Part shown: piece by piece, positions 35,027 to 42,915 of the stretch
How the letters are laid out: each line of letters opens with the position of its first letter
How positions within the stretch are numbered: position 1 is the stretch's first letter
Assembly (NCBI RefSeq): GCF_016598615.1
Contig: NZ_CP066831.1
Location: forward strand, 62,001-126,000
DNA length: 64,000 bases
Direction: 5' to 3'
Origin: Streptomyces liliifuscus
GTDB lineage: Bacteria; Actinomycetota; Actinomycetes; Streptomycetales; Streptomycetaceae
The notes under the pieces: generated by a model
Databases searched by the model: none
What the model was told of the DNA's origin: nothing
The model's input: only the letters and a program-made list of their open reading frames with translations
Translations under genes and position numbers: made by a program

Positions 35027-35464
35027 TCAGACGGTGGGGTGCAGCGGCCTCGAGGTGCGGTGCGTGATCCGCCACTCCCCGCCGGCGTGGCGGAACCGGT
35101 GAACGGTGTTGAGGACGCGGTCCAAGACATAGACGCCGTCGGGTTTCCGGACGTGCAGCAGAACCATGGCCTGCAGCTCGACCCGCTTTTGGCCACTTCC
35201 GTCGTCATCGTCGCCCTGCCCGCTGACGACCTCGTTGGCGAGCACATGGACGGTCTGCCGTCCGGTGTCGGCCTCTCGCGCCTTGAGGAAGCCGAGTATC
35301 TCGTCCCGTCCGCGGAAGACCCGGCCATGTGCCTCGAACTGGGCGTCGTCGGCGAACGCGCCGATCCCGGCGGTGGCCCGGCCACTGTCGATGTCGCGGT
35401 GGTACCTGACGACCAGGGCCCGACAGTGGCCCGCAGCATCGCTTCGATCCGCCGGAGACACCAC
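35027..35464 (-). CDS. SnoaL/NTF2-like small protein
   Basis: 145 aa, GTG 35464. Nuclear-transport-factor-2-like cone fold: RALVVRYHRDIDSGRATAGIGAFADDAQFEAHGRVFRGRDEILGFL near the N-terminus and WRITHRTSRPLHP at the end. Family members include polyketide cyclases, scytalone-dehydratase-like and ring-hydroxylating-dioxygenase small-subunit-like proteins. First gene of the minus-strand aromatic operon, directly divergent from the flavin hydroxylase across a region with two copies of a CTCTTGAAC operator. Confidence 0.75.
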   Translation of the reverse strand: MVSPADRSDAAGHCRALVVRYHRDIDSGRATAGIGAFADDAQFEAHGRVFRGRDEILGFLKAREADTGRQTVHVLANEVVSGQGDDDDGSGQKRVELQAMVLLHVRKPDGVYVLDRVLNTVHRFRHAGGEWRITHRTSRPLHPTV

Positions 35465-35477
35465 AACGTTCCCCTAT

Positions 35478-35496
35478 CTCTTGAACCAGGGTCAAG
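35478..35496. promoter_or_regulatory. CTCTTGAAC operator, site 1
   Basis: CTCTTGAACCAGGGTCAAG, itself an imperfect palindrome (CTTGA..C...GGTCAAG), 14 bases upstream of the SnoaL-like gene start. Confidence 0.6.
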
Positions 35497-35572
35497 CGTA
35501 GCACCGCACCCACCTTGCCGAAAGATGCCTGATCCATCTCGCTCTTCCAAAAGGACGCCTGGGCATGCGAAC

Positions 35573-35590
35573 CTGACTCCGGTTCAAGAG
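35573..35590. promoter_or_regulatory. CTCTTGAAC operator, site 2 (inverted)
   Basis: The reverse complement reads CTCTTGAACCGGAGTCAG. Opposite in orientation to site 1 and 48 bases before the flavin hydroxylase start, so the two sites face the two divergent promoters. Confidence 0.6.
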
Positions 35591-35637
35591 TTTGGGTCGC
35601 GATTGATCCAACCCGTGTTCAGGAAGGCAGGTCCCCT

Positions 35638-37338
35638 GTGTCTGACCGCAACGAAAGAGCCGAATCCCGGCGTGTCCTGGTCGTCGGGGCGGGCCCCGTG
35701 GGCCTCTCGCTCGCGATCGAGCTGGGGTGGCGCGGTGTGCCGGTGACGGTGATCGACCAAGGCGACGGCCGCGTGCCCTTCCCGGCGGGCGAGGCGATCT
35801 TCTCCCGCACCATGGAACACCTTCGGCGCTGGGGCTGCGCGGAGGAGGCGCGCGCGGAGTCGGCACCGCCCACGGACTATCCGCACCGCACGGTGTTCGC
35901 CACGTCAGTGACGGGACACGTACTCGCCGAATTCGATTACGGTGTCACGAACCGGTCTCCCGGCGTGTACGGCCCCCTGACGCCGGAGGGTCCCGCGTTC
36001 CTGTCCAAGTTCTCGTTCCTGCCGTTGCTCGAACGGACGGCGCGAGGCCTTCCCTCGGTGGAGATCAGGTTCGCCACACGCCTGGAGACGTTCGAGCAGG
36101 ACTCCGACGGCGTCCTCGCCGTGGTGCGTGACCTGGAGAGCGGCGCGTCCGAGACACTGGCCGGCGCGTACCTCGTGGCCTGTGACGGCGGCCGCAGCGG
36201 CGTCCGGCGCGCACTGGACATCGACTTCGAGGGCATGTTCGCGCAGGGCCAGAACTTCGCGGTGCACTTCCGTGCGCCTCAACTGCCGGCCCTGCTCCGG
36301 GAGCGGTTGGGCGGCACGGCGGTGCAGATCCACACACTGTCGTCGGCGCGCAGGCCGTACATCACGGTGGTCAACGGCGTGGACGAGTGGCGACTCTCGG
36401 TCTACCTGGAGCAAGAGCCGGAGCCCGGGGACGCGGTCGCCTGGGTGCAGGAAGCCGTAGGTGCGCCCATCGACGTGGAGATACTCGCCGCCCAGCCCTG
36501 GAGCGGGCACTGCGTCGTGGCCCGAAGCTACCGCGCGGGGCGGGTGTTCCTCGCGGGTGACTCGGCGCATCTGCTGTGGCCCAAGGGAGGCTTCGGTGCC
36601 AACACCGGGATCGGCGACGCCGTCGACCTCGGCTGGAAGCTCGCCGCGGTCCTTCAGGGCTGGGCGGGCCCCGCACTGCTCGACAGCTACGAGTCGGAGC
36701 GGCGGCCGATCGCCGTCCGCAACGTCACGGAGGCGTCGAGCAACTGGCGGTCCGACTCCGAGCTCGCACCCGACGCCGCACTCGGCCGCGCGGACGCGGA
36801 AGGCGACCAGGTCCGCGGTGAGATGGGCGAGATGATCCGCCGGTCGAGGGGAAAGGAGTTCCGCTGCACGGGTATCCAGCTCGGATACCGCTACGGCGGC
36901 TCCCCGATCTGCGTGCCGGACGGTACTCCGGAGCCGCCCGACGAGCCGGACGACTACGTCCCGTCGACCTGGCCCGGTTGCCGGGCACCGCACGCATGGC
37001 TGCCCGACGGCAGCTCGATGCTCGACCACTTCGGCCGCGGGTTCGTGGTCGTGGTCTCGGGGTCGGCGGACCCGTCCGCGCTGGTGGAGGCCGCGCACCA
37101 TCGTGGCGTGCCGCTGACGGTGCTGCGCCTCGCCGATCCGGCCGCGGCGAGACTCTACGAGAGGCCGCTGGTGCTGGTCCGCCCCGACGGGCATGTCGGG
37201 TGGCGGGGCGAGCAGGCCCCGGCCGACCCCGGTGCTGTGCTCGACCGGCTGCGCGGGGCGGAGGCCGGGAATCCGGCCGCGGGTTCGGTCATGGAGACGC
37301 GGGCGGTGTCGGCGGGAGTCGCCACTCGCCAACTCTGA
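35638..37338 (+). CDS. FAD-dependent aromatic hydroxylase (MhpA/PheA-like)
   Basis: 566 aa, GTG 35638. Glutathione-reductase-fold flavin hydroxylase: VLVVGAGPVGLSLAIELGWRG (near 13-33), ATP/NAD motif LVACDGGRSGVRRALDI near 178, and VFLAGDSAHLLWPKGGFGANTGIGDAVDLGWKLAAV near 303-338. The C-terminal thioredoxin-like domain (near 440-540, GRGFVVVVSG) is as in phenol and 3-(3-hydroxyphenyl)propionate hydroxylases. Adds a hydroxyl ortho or para to an existing phenol OH. Divergent from the SnoaL/VOC/FAH/bicupin operon and likely its entry enzyme. Confidence 0.9.
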   Translation: MSDRNERAESRRVLVVGAGPVGLSLAIELGWRGVPVTVIDQGDGRVPFPAGEAIFSRTMEHLRRWGCAEEARAESAPPTDYPHRTVFATSVTGHVLAEFDYGVTNRSPGVYGPLTPEGPAFLSKFSFLPLLERTARGLPSVEIRFATRLETFEQDSDGVLAVVRDLESGASETLAGAYLVACDGGRSGVRRALDIDFEGMFAQGQNFAVHFRAPQLPALLRERLGGTAVQIHTLSSARRPYITVVNGVDEWRLSVYLEQEPEPGDAVAWVQEAVGAPIDVEILAAQPWSGHCVVARSYRAGRVFLAGDSAHLLWPKGGFGANTGIGDAVDLGWKLAAVLQGWAGPALLDSYESERRPIAVRNVTEASSNWRSDSELAPDAALGRADAEGDQVRGEMGEMIRRSRGKEFRCTGIQLGYRYGGSPICVPDGTPEPPDEPDDYVPSTWPGCRAPHAWLPDGSSMLDHFGRGFVVVVSGSADPSALVEAAHHRGVPLTVLRLADPAAARLYERPLVLVRPDGHVGWRGEQAPADPGAVLDRLRGAEAGNPAAGSVMETRAVSAGVATRQL

Positions 37339-37379
37339 CCACTCGCCAACTCCGGCCCGCCGCGATCAACGGTCAGCGG

Positions 37380-37958
37380 TCACGCCCTCTTGACCGGTGA
37401 ACGCCCAGCCAGGACGGACTCCATCAGGAAGCGGAGCATCTCGTGTGCCGGTCTGTTCCGGTCGTTGGGCACGTGCGCGCCTTCGAACACGGTGACCACG
37501 GTATCGCGGAGGAGCGTGGCATCGATGTCGGGGTCGCCGTCGAGGCCGTGCTCGGCCATGACCTCGTCGACCAGTCCGACGATCCAGCCCAGGAAGGTGT
37601 TGTGGGCGGCCCGAACCGCCTCGGAATGCGGAAGCCGGTCGTGCATGGCCTGGTGCAGCGGCCGGGAATAGCGCATGTCGGACAGCCCTCGCACCAGCCG
37701 GCTCAGTGGGTCGGCGCCCGCCTGCTCCGCACTGAGGGTACGGATCTCGCGGCTGAGCATCCGGTCCATCACCGCGGCGAAGATGTCGTCCTTCGAGTCG
37801 AAGTACCAGTACACGTTACCCCTGGCCACCCCGGCGGCGGCACTGATGTCCGCCATCGTGGTCTTGTCGTACCCCTTGGCGAGAAAAAGCTCGGTGGCCG
37901 CGGCCAGCAGATCACCTGTCCGCTCTTCACGGGGGATCTGTTGGCGGTTACGCGGCAT
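37380..37958 (-). CDS. TetR-family regulator of the aromatic cluster
   Basis: 192 aa, ATG 37958. HTH: AAATELFLAKGYDKTTMADISAAAGVARGNVYWYFDSKDDIFAAVM (residues 18-65), very typical TetR. The C-terminus resembles TetR_C_11/AcrR-like ligand domains (YSRPLHQAMHDRLPHSEAV). Convergent with the flavin hydroxylase gene, with only 41 bases between stops, and preceded by its own nested palindrome. A candidate for binding the CTCTTGAAC sites, but its own upstream palindrome has a different sequence. Confidence 0.9.
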   Translation of the reverse strand: MPRNRQQIPREERTGDLLAAATELFLAKGYDKTTMADISAAAGVARGNVYWYFDSKDDIFAAVMDRMLSREIRTLSAEQAGADPLSRLVRGLSDMRYSRPLHQAMHDRLPHSEAVRAAHNTFLGWIVGLVDEVMAEHGLDGDPDIDATLLRDTVVTVFEGAHVPNDRNRPAHEMLRFLMESVLAGRSPVKRA

Positions 37959-37976
37959 CCCGGGCTCCTCTGATGT

Positions 37977-38016
37977 GTTCAGCTCGTCTCAACTGAGTGT
38001 AGACAGCCAGCTGAAC
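37977..38016. promoter_or_regulatory. Nested palindrome upstream of the TetR gene
   Basis: Outer arms GTTCAGCT / AGCTGAAC enclosing GTCT...AGAC, 19 bases before the TetR start; probable autoregulatory operator. Confidence 0.55.
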
Positions 38017-38111
38017 CGGCCTGACGTCAATGAAGAGTTCTTGCCGAAAGAGCGGCGGCACGACGGTGCCGGGCATCCCGGAAGCCTGCGAGATGGCTGT
38101 ATGGCGTAGAC

Positions 38112-38152
38112 ATGACTGTGTCCCCCCGCCTGTGGCGGGGGGACACAGTCAT
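38112..38152. terminator. Very strong 19-bp hairpin
   Basis: Perfect 19-bp stem starting ATGACTGTGTCCCCCC with a 3-base TGT loop. Placed 65 bases beyond the stop of the MDR gene at 38218 and upstream of the TetR gene; a terminator for the minus-strand MDR transcript. Confidence 0.85.
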
Positions 38153-38217
38153 CTCGGTCTGCCGACCGTAGCTTCGGCGTCCGTGAGGTCGTCGGCCGAA
38201 GGCACGGTCCGGTCGAG

Positions 38218-39165
38218 TCAGGGCACCAGGACGATTTTCCCGCTGGTGCGACCGGTCATGACCTGGCGATGGGCGGCAGCGGCTTCGTGAAGCGGGTAGC
38301 TGCCGGCGATCAGGACGTTCAGCCGCCCTGCCTCCGCGGCCTCGGTGAGCCGCAGTCGGGCGGCGTCCCGGACCTCCGTGCCCGGATCCGCGCCGGGCCC
38401 GCCGCCGAGCAGCTTGATGCCGGCCTGGGCCCCGCGCGCGAACCCCGCGATGGTGGCGATGCGGGAACGGTCCGCCACGAGTTCCACGGAGACGTCAACC
38501 GCCTCGTCGGTGCCCACCAGGTCGGCCGCCGCGTGGACGCCCTCCGGCGCTGCCGCGCGTACCCGGTCGGCCAGACCGGGCCCGTACGCGATCGGAATCG
38601 CCCCCAGCTCGCGCAGCATGTCGTGCTTGCCGGGGCTTGCCGTTCCCACGACGGTGGCGCCGCTCGCCACCGCCAGCTGCACGGCCATCAGGCCGACTCC
38701 TCCGGCGGCACCATGGATCAGCACCGACTCGTCCTTGCCCAGACCGATCGCATCGAGAACGTGTGCGGCGGTGACGCCGACGACCATCAGGCCGCCGGCC
38801 TGCTCCCAGGACAGCGCCGCGGGCTTCGGCACCACCGCCGAGGCCGGGACGACGATTTCGGCGGCGTACGCGCCGGGCGCACGATAGGCGATCACCTCGT
38901 CGCCGACCTCGACCGGACCTGCGGGGCCGGTCGCGTGAGCGCCCACCGCGGTCACCACACCCGCCGCCTCGGCGCCGAGCCGCATCGGCAGTTTCGCCGG
39001 ATCGGTCCCGAAGGTGCCGTCGTACATCTTGTGGTCGAAGGGGTTCACCCCGGCGGCGAGGACCGCGATGCGCACCTGGCCCGGCCCGGGGTCCGGGACG
39101 GCGACATCCATCACCGACAGCACCTCGGGATTTCCGTACTCACTCGCCACTACTACTTCACTCAT
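38218..39165 (-). CDS. NADP-dependent MDR oxidoreductase (quinone reductase type, second copy)
   Basis: 315 aa, ATG 39165. Zinc-free MDR: AVLAAGVNPFDHKMYDG near 35, LGAEAAGVVTAVG near 63, VLIHGAAGGVGLMAVQLAVASGA near 148, and TGRTSGKIVLVP at the end. Same family as the 8 kb protein and likely an enone/quinone reductase. A stand-alone gene ended by the strong hairpin at 38.1 kb. Confidence 0.87.
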   Translation of the reverse strand: MSEVVVASEYGNPEVLSVMDVAVPDPGPGQVRIAVLAAGVNPFDHKMYDGTFGTDPAKLPMRLGAEAAGVVTAVGAHATGPAGPVEVGDEVIAYRAPGAYAAEIVVPASAVVPKPAALSWEQAGGLMVVGVTAAHVLDAIGLGKDESVLIHGAAGGVGLMAVQLAVASGATVVGTASPGKHDMLRELGAIPIAYGPGLADRVRAAAPEGVHAAADLVGTDEAVDVSVELVADRSRIATIAGFARGAQAGIKLLGGGPGADPGTEVRDAARLRLTEAAEAGRLNVLIAGSYPLHEAAAAHRQVMTGRTSGKIVLVP

Positions 39166-39267
39166 GTCACCAACTCGGTTCCGAGGGACTCATTCCGGCA
39201 CAGTCGCAGCCGCTCGCGTCGTCCGGCACGGTGCTGAGCAGCCGTGCCCGCCGCAAACAGTGGACTG

Positions 39268-39660
39268 TCACGCAGGGCTGTCGATGCTCCAGGACGTGAC
39301 GAAGTCGGGTACCACCTCGACCCAGTTGGGACCGAAGCCCGGCCCGAGCACTTCGCCGCCCTCCGTGTGCAGGACCGCCGCTCCCTTGATCAGGATCCCG
39401 CGCGGCTGCCAGGTCTGCCCGTCCGCCACGTCGTCGACCACCAACGCCGCCTGCGGGTTGATCGTGAGGTGACGGATGTAGAGCCGCTCCTGTCCGCGCC
39501 CTTCCAGGACGCGTCCCCCGATCTTGATGACCTCGCGCTCCGGATCGAAGTGGTACCGGATGGGCACCACGTGCGGTTTGCCGGACGTACCCGTCGTGGC
39601 GAGCCGCCCAAGGATGTGTTCGCTCAGGTACGCGACTTCCTGCACGTTGAACCTGCCCAT
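39268..39660 (-). CDS. PPOX-fold F420/FMN-dependent oxidoreductase
   Basis: 130 aa, ATG 39660. Split-beta-barrel pyridoxamine-oxidase-like fold: YLSEHILGRLATTGTSGKPHVVPIRYHFDPEREVIKIGG (near 11-50), RHLTINPQAALVVDDV near 63, and RGILIKGAAVLH near 87. The LATTGTSGKPHVVPIRY segment is typical of actinobacterial F420-binding PPOX-class proteins that reduce activated double bonds. Transcribed in the same direction as the flanking SDR and MDR genes. Confidence 0.8.
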   Translation of the reverse strand: MGRFNVQEVAYLSEHILGRLATTGTSGKPHVVPIRYHFDPEREVIKIGGRVLEGRGQERLYIRHLTINPQAALVVDDVADGQTWQPRGILIKGAAVLHTEGGEVLGPGFGPNWVEVVPDFVTSWSIDSPA

Positions 39661-39723
39661 GTCGATCTCCGTTTCGTTGGTTGGCTCCGACGTCCACGGA
39701 ACGTCGGCTCACCGCAGCAGCGG

Positions 39724-40503
39724 CTACTGGTAGCGGGAGGCGAGGTCCGAACGGCGGCCGCCGGACAGTACGGCGCTTTCGGCGGCGAGCAGCGCGTCGA
39801 GTGCCGCGGGCTGGTCCTCCAGGCCCGGAACGCAGATCGTCTCGCCCAGACGGAGCCCTACGAAGCTGGCTCGCGCGACGTCCTCGGCGGTCATGACGAC
39901 AGGGACGGTCTGTCCAATGCCCTGGTGGAACTCTGTGGCCACCGGTCCGGGGCAGACCACCTGGGTGCGGATCCCGGTGTCCGCAAGTTCATGGCCCAGG
40001 GTGCGAGTGAAGGCCACGAGGGCCGCCTTCGCCGCGGCGTACAGGGTGCGGCGGGGCGGGCGTCGGCCGGCCTGTCCGGCGCTGAAGGCGAGCAGCGAGG
40101 CGACGGTGACGATCGTGCCGTCGTCGGCTGCGCGCATGCCGGGGAGTGCGGCACGGACGAGTTGGACATGCGCCTCAACGTTGAGGGTGAGCAGGTCGTC
40201 GATCTCGGCCGGGTCGACATCGATGAGCGGGGCATAGCCGCCGACACCTGCGTTGCTGATCAGATGGCGAACGTCCCCGGCACTCAAGCGTTCCGTCACC
40301 GCGGCAATGCCCTCGCGGGTGGCCAGGTCGGCGGGAAGGACCTCAACGGCGGCACCGGCCTTACGGAGTTCGTTGGCCAGATCCTCCAGCCGGTCCGCGC
40401 GGCGGGCCACCAGGACGAGGTCCAAGTCGTCTGCAAGAAGGCGGGCGTACGCGGCGCCGATGCCGGAGGAAGCACCTGTTAGCAGAGCAAGGGGCCTAGT
40501 CAC
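39724..40503 (-). CDS. SDR-family oxidoreductase (paralogue of 14.3 kb SDR)
   Basis: 259 aa from GTG 40503 (VTRPLALLTGASSGIGAAYA); in-frame codons further upstream fall in the operator-like region. Motifs TGASSGIG near 9, LISNAGVGGYAP near 88, VASLLAFSAG near 133, catalytic YAAAKAALVAF near 157. Colinear with the 14284-15075 SDR to the last residues (ALDALLAAESA.LSGG). Preceded by CAAATGCTTGATA, a relative of the MarR-type site, although no MarR gene is adjacent here. Confidence 0.87.
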   Translation of the reverse strand: MTRPLALLTGASSGIGAAYARLLADDLDLVLVARRADRLEDLANELRKAGAAVEVLPADLATREGIAAVTERLSAGDVRHLISNAGVGGYAPLIDVDPAEIDDLLTLNVEAHVQLVRAALPGMRAADDGTIVTVASLLAFSAGQAGRRPPRRTLYAAAKAALVAFTRTLGHELADTGIRTQVVCPGPVATEFHQGIGQTVPVVMTAEDVARASFVGLRLGETICVPGLEDQPAALDALLAAESAVLSGGRRSDLASRYQ

Positions 40504-40536
40504 AACGACATGATAATTCAGGAGCTTGCTAACTGA

Positions 40537-40549
40537 CAAATGCTTGATA
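40537..40549. promoter_or_regulatory. MarR-type site before the second SDR
   Basis: CAAATGCTTGATA (reverse complement TATCAAGCATTTG) matches the TATCAAACGCTTGA/TCAAGCGTTTG family at most positions and lies 34 bases before the SDR start. Confidence 0.45.
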
Positions 40550-40696
40550 CCCATGAAGGCGCCTTAGCCTTTCCCGTGCCTGAAGCGGCGAGCCGGAGGC
40601 GCGGATGAGCCGCAGCGGGCCATCGGGGGCGGACCGAGGGGCTGCGCCGTTGTTGCTTGTGCGGCCCGTTCGTGGTGTGCCCTCGGGCGTGTGCTG

Positions 40697-41491
40697 TCAG
40701 GTGTTGTGTTTGTGGAGGAAGTTGGTGGTGAGGTGCAGCCATTCGTCGGTTCGTTCGAGCATGGGGAGGTGGCCGGTGGCGATGTCGGCGAGTTGGGCGT
40801 GGGGGATGGTTTCGGCGAGGTGGCGGTGCAGGGCGGTGGAGACGAGGCGGTCGTCGGTGGTCGAGATGACCAGGGTGGGGGCGGTGATGGCGGTGAGGTC
40901 GTCGCGGACGTCGAGTTGGCCGACGAGGTCGGTCTGTTCGGAGCTGCCGTCGGCGGTGCCGGCGGCGACGTGGTCGAGGGTCTGGCGCAGTTGTTCGGCG
41001 GGCATGGATTCCAGTGCCTGGGTGCCGAGGGCCATCATGAGCTGGAATTCGGCGAGCAGTTCGCGGTCGCCGGATGCGGCGATCTTGCTCCAGACCGAGG
41101 AGGCGAGTGCGAGGCGGTTGTCGCGGTGCGGGAAGGCGGCGGTCAGGACGAGTGCGGTGACGCGCTGGGGGTGGCGGGTGGCGGTGCGGATGGCGACGGG
41201 GCCGCCGAGGGAGTAGCCGGAGACGGCGAAGCGGTCGAGGCCTTCGGCGTCGGCGGCGGCGATGAGCTGGTCGGCGAGGTCGTCGAGGGACAGCGGGGTG
41301 GTGGAGCGGGGGGTGTCGCCGCTGCCGGGGTAGTCGATGCCGACGACGGTGTGGCGGGCGGCGAGTGCTTCCAGGACGGGGCCGTAGGTGCCGGCCAGGC
41401 TGCTGCCGGCGCCGTGGGCGAGGAGCAGGCCGGGGCCGGAGCCCAGGCGAGTACGGGCGTACTTCGCTTCGACCGGATTCCGAGATGACAT
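40697..41491 (-). CDS. Alpha/beta hydrolase
   Basis: 264 aa from ATG 41491 (AAAGGTG about 8 bases upstream; the ATG at 41497 is too close). Fold: LLLAHGAGSSLAGTYGPVLEAL (oxyanion HG, near 22-43), nucleophile GYSLGGPVAIRTATRHP near 94, acid in VISTTDDRLVSTALH near 210, and catalytic His in DIATGHLPMLERTDEW near 236. Likely an esterase, lactonase or C-C hydrolase. Divergent from a TetR gene across three operator copies. Confidence 0.87.
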   Translation of the reverse strand: MSSRNPVEAKYARTRLGSGPGLLLAHGAGSSLAGTYGPVLEALAARHTVVGIDYPGSGDTPRSTTPLSLDDLADQLIAAADAEGLDRFAVSGYSLGGPVAIRTATRHPQRVTALVLTAAFPHRDNRLALASSVWSKIAASGDRELLAEFQLMMALGTQALESMPAEQLRQTLDHVAAGTADGSSEQTDLVGQLDVRDDLTAITAPTLVISTTDDRLVSTALHRHLAETIPHAQLADIATGHLPMLERTDEWLHLTTNFLHKHNT

Positions 41492-41528
41492 GACCATTCA
41501 CCTTTCGCAGGTATACCGACCCGCACGA

Positions 41529-41615
41529 ATCATCCAGTGCGTGTGATTACTCTTCATGTGTATCACACGTTGCGTATGATTCATACTGTGATGCTAATCA
41601 CGCGCAATGTATGAT
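41529..41615. promoter_or_regulatory. Three 19-bp TetR operators
   Basis: Sites at 41529-41547 (inverted), 41562-41580 and 41597-41615. In a common orientation they read ATCACACGCACTGGATGAT, ATCACACGTTGCGTATGAT and ATCACGCGCAATGTATGAT. Each is a near-palindrome of type ATCAyACG-nnn-CGTrTGAT. Together they cover the whole divergent promoter between the hydrolase and the TetR gene. Confidence 0.75.
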
Positions 41616-41634
41616 GTGAAGGTAGGGTGGCGGT

Positions 41635-42228
41635 ATGAAGCAGCCCCTCCACCGCCGTCAGCCGACCCAGAGCAACCCGCGCGTGCAGCGCACCCGCAAC
41701 CGCGTGCTGGCCGTCGCGCGAGACCTGCTGCCCCAGGTCGGACCGGCCGGGCTGACCTACGCGCTGCTGGCCGAGCAGGCCGACGTCACCCGCCAGACCC
41801 TCTACCGGCACTGGCCCACCCGGGCCGCACTCCTCTTCGACCTCATCCTCGAAGGCCCCGACCTCGGCACCTACCCCGAACCGGGCAACGACGTAGGTGA
41901 CGTGGCCACCGCCTGGCTCAAAAGCCTGCGCGCCGGAGTCAGCGTGCCGGTCGTCCGCACCGCGGCTCTGGCAGTCGCCGCCCAGGCCGACCACGACCCC
42001 GACAGCGCCCGCGCACTCGTCCACATCAGCGAAGACCGCCACTCCGGCTTCAACAGACTCCTGGAGCCGTCCGGCATCCAGATCAGCGAAGACGAATTCA
42101 CCCTGCTCTACGGACCCGTCCTCGCCCGCCTCTTCCTCGACCGTGGCCAGGTCACCGACACCTTCATCGACACCGTCGTCACCCAATGGCTCACCACCCT
42201 GCAGCACGCCAACACACCACAGGAGTGA
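41635..42228 (+). CDS. TetR-family regulator of the adjacent hydrolase
   Basis: 197 aa, ATG 41635. HTH: VLAVARDLLPQVGPAGLTYALLAEQADVTRQTLYRHWPTRAALLFDLI (residues 23-70). The C-terminal domain shows no recognisable ligand signature (DRHSGFNRLLEPSGIQISEDEF). Divergent from the alpha/beta hydrolase, with three copies of a palindromic site in the intergenic region, the last ending 19 bases before the ATG. The arrangement implies tight repression of both genes. Confidence 0.9.
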   Translation: MKQPLHRRQPTQSNPRVQRTRNRVLAVARDLLPQVGPAGLTYALLAEQADVTRQTLYRHWPTRAALLFDLILEGPDLGTYPEPGNDVGDVATAWLKSLRAGVSVPVVRTAALAVAAQADHDPDSARALVHISEDRHSGFNRLLEPSGIQISEDEFTLLYGPVLARLFLDRGQVTDTFIDTVVTQWLTTLQHANTPQE

Positions 42229-42322
42229 TCACCTCAAGTCGGCCGAGTCCGGGTTCGGCCACCGGTTCACGTCCAAGGCCGCAGGAACCGATGCCACACG
42301 GGGATAGGGCGCGGGTGGAGTG

Positions 42323-42501
42323 TCAGGCGGACGCGTCGCAGTCCGTGCTCACGCCGTGGCCGGGCTCGTCCGCCTCGGTGTGCGGCAGCAACTGACCCTC
42401 CTCGTTCACGGGGGCACCGGCCCACATTCTCAGGGCGTCCATGGCCGGGCCAAGCCCCTGGGCGTGTTCGGTGAGGCGGTAGGTGACGGCCACGGGAGGG
42501 C
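42323..42501 (-). pseudogene. HxlR-family regulator, C-terminal fragment
   Basis: The frame ending at 42323 reads PPVAVTYRLTEHAQGLGPAM, then DALRMWAG and a polar tail. This is the end of the HxlR winged helix (wing strand and last helix: typical PxVxYxLTExGxxLxPxLxxLxxWG). Upstream of about 42501 the homology stops, and no HTH or start is found. It abuts, head to head, a broken alpha/beta hydrolase fragment. Confidence 0.6.
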
Positions 42502-42535
42502 CTGCTGCGCTTCCCGCTCCACCACGCCGGCGTCC

Positions 42536-42864
42536 GCCAGTTCCGTCTTTCCACACCACCCTGGCGACCGTCGAGGCCGACGACGCGGTGAAGCAGACCG
42601 CCGCCGCGGGCGAAGTCGGCGACTTCCTGACCGCGCGGGACTCGGGCCGCTATTCCAAGGGCGTCGATGTACCGCGACCATGACACCTTCTTCATCGACC
42701 CCGCCGACCGCGACAGGACCGTCGCCGCGGAGCCGGCCGCCTACCCGGCCGACCCTCGGATCGACGTGAAGGTGATTCCCGACGCCGGTCACGACCTCGC
42801 ACTGCAGCGCAACGGTAAGCGCACCACGAAGTACATCGACGGCCGGCTCGCCCGGGAGTTGTGA
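42536..42864 (+). pseudogene. Alpha/beta hydrolase C-terminal fragment with frameshift
   Basis: The first part is open as TTLATVEADDAVKQTAAAGE...GVDVP, then stops. A shift near 42670-42680 continues as RDHDTFFIDPADRDRTVAAE and IDVKVIPDAGHDLALQRNGK down to TGA 42864. The catalytic Asp region (GDHDTFF-like) and His (DAGHDLALQRN) of a hydrolase are present; the oxyanion and nucleophile half is missing. A remnant, not a functional gene. Confidence 0.6.
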
Positions 42865-42915
42865 GCGACGCGGGGCGCCGGCCGGTCGCAAGACGCACCA
42901 CCGGGGAGAGGCCCC

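Noticed and set aside
42267..42891. Arg/Pro-rich minus-strand frames of about 140-150 codons
   Set aside because: They are mirror frames of the hydrolase and HxlR remnants, and their sequences lack any domain features.
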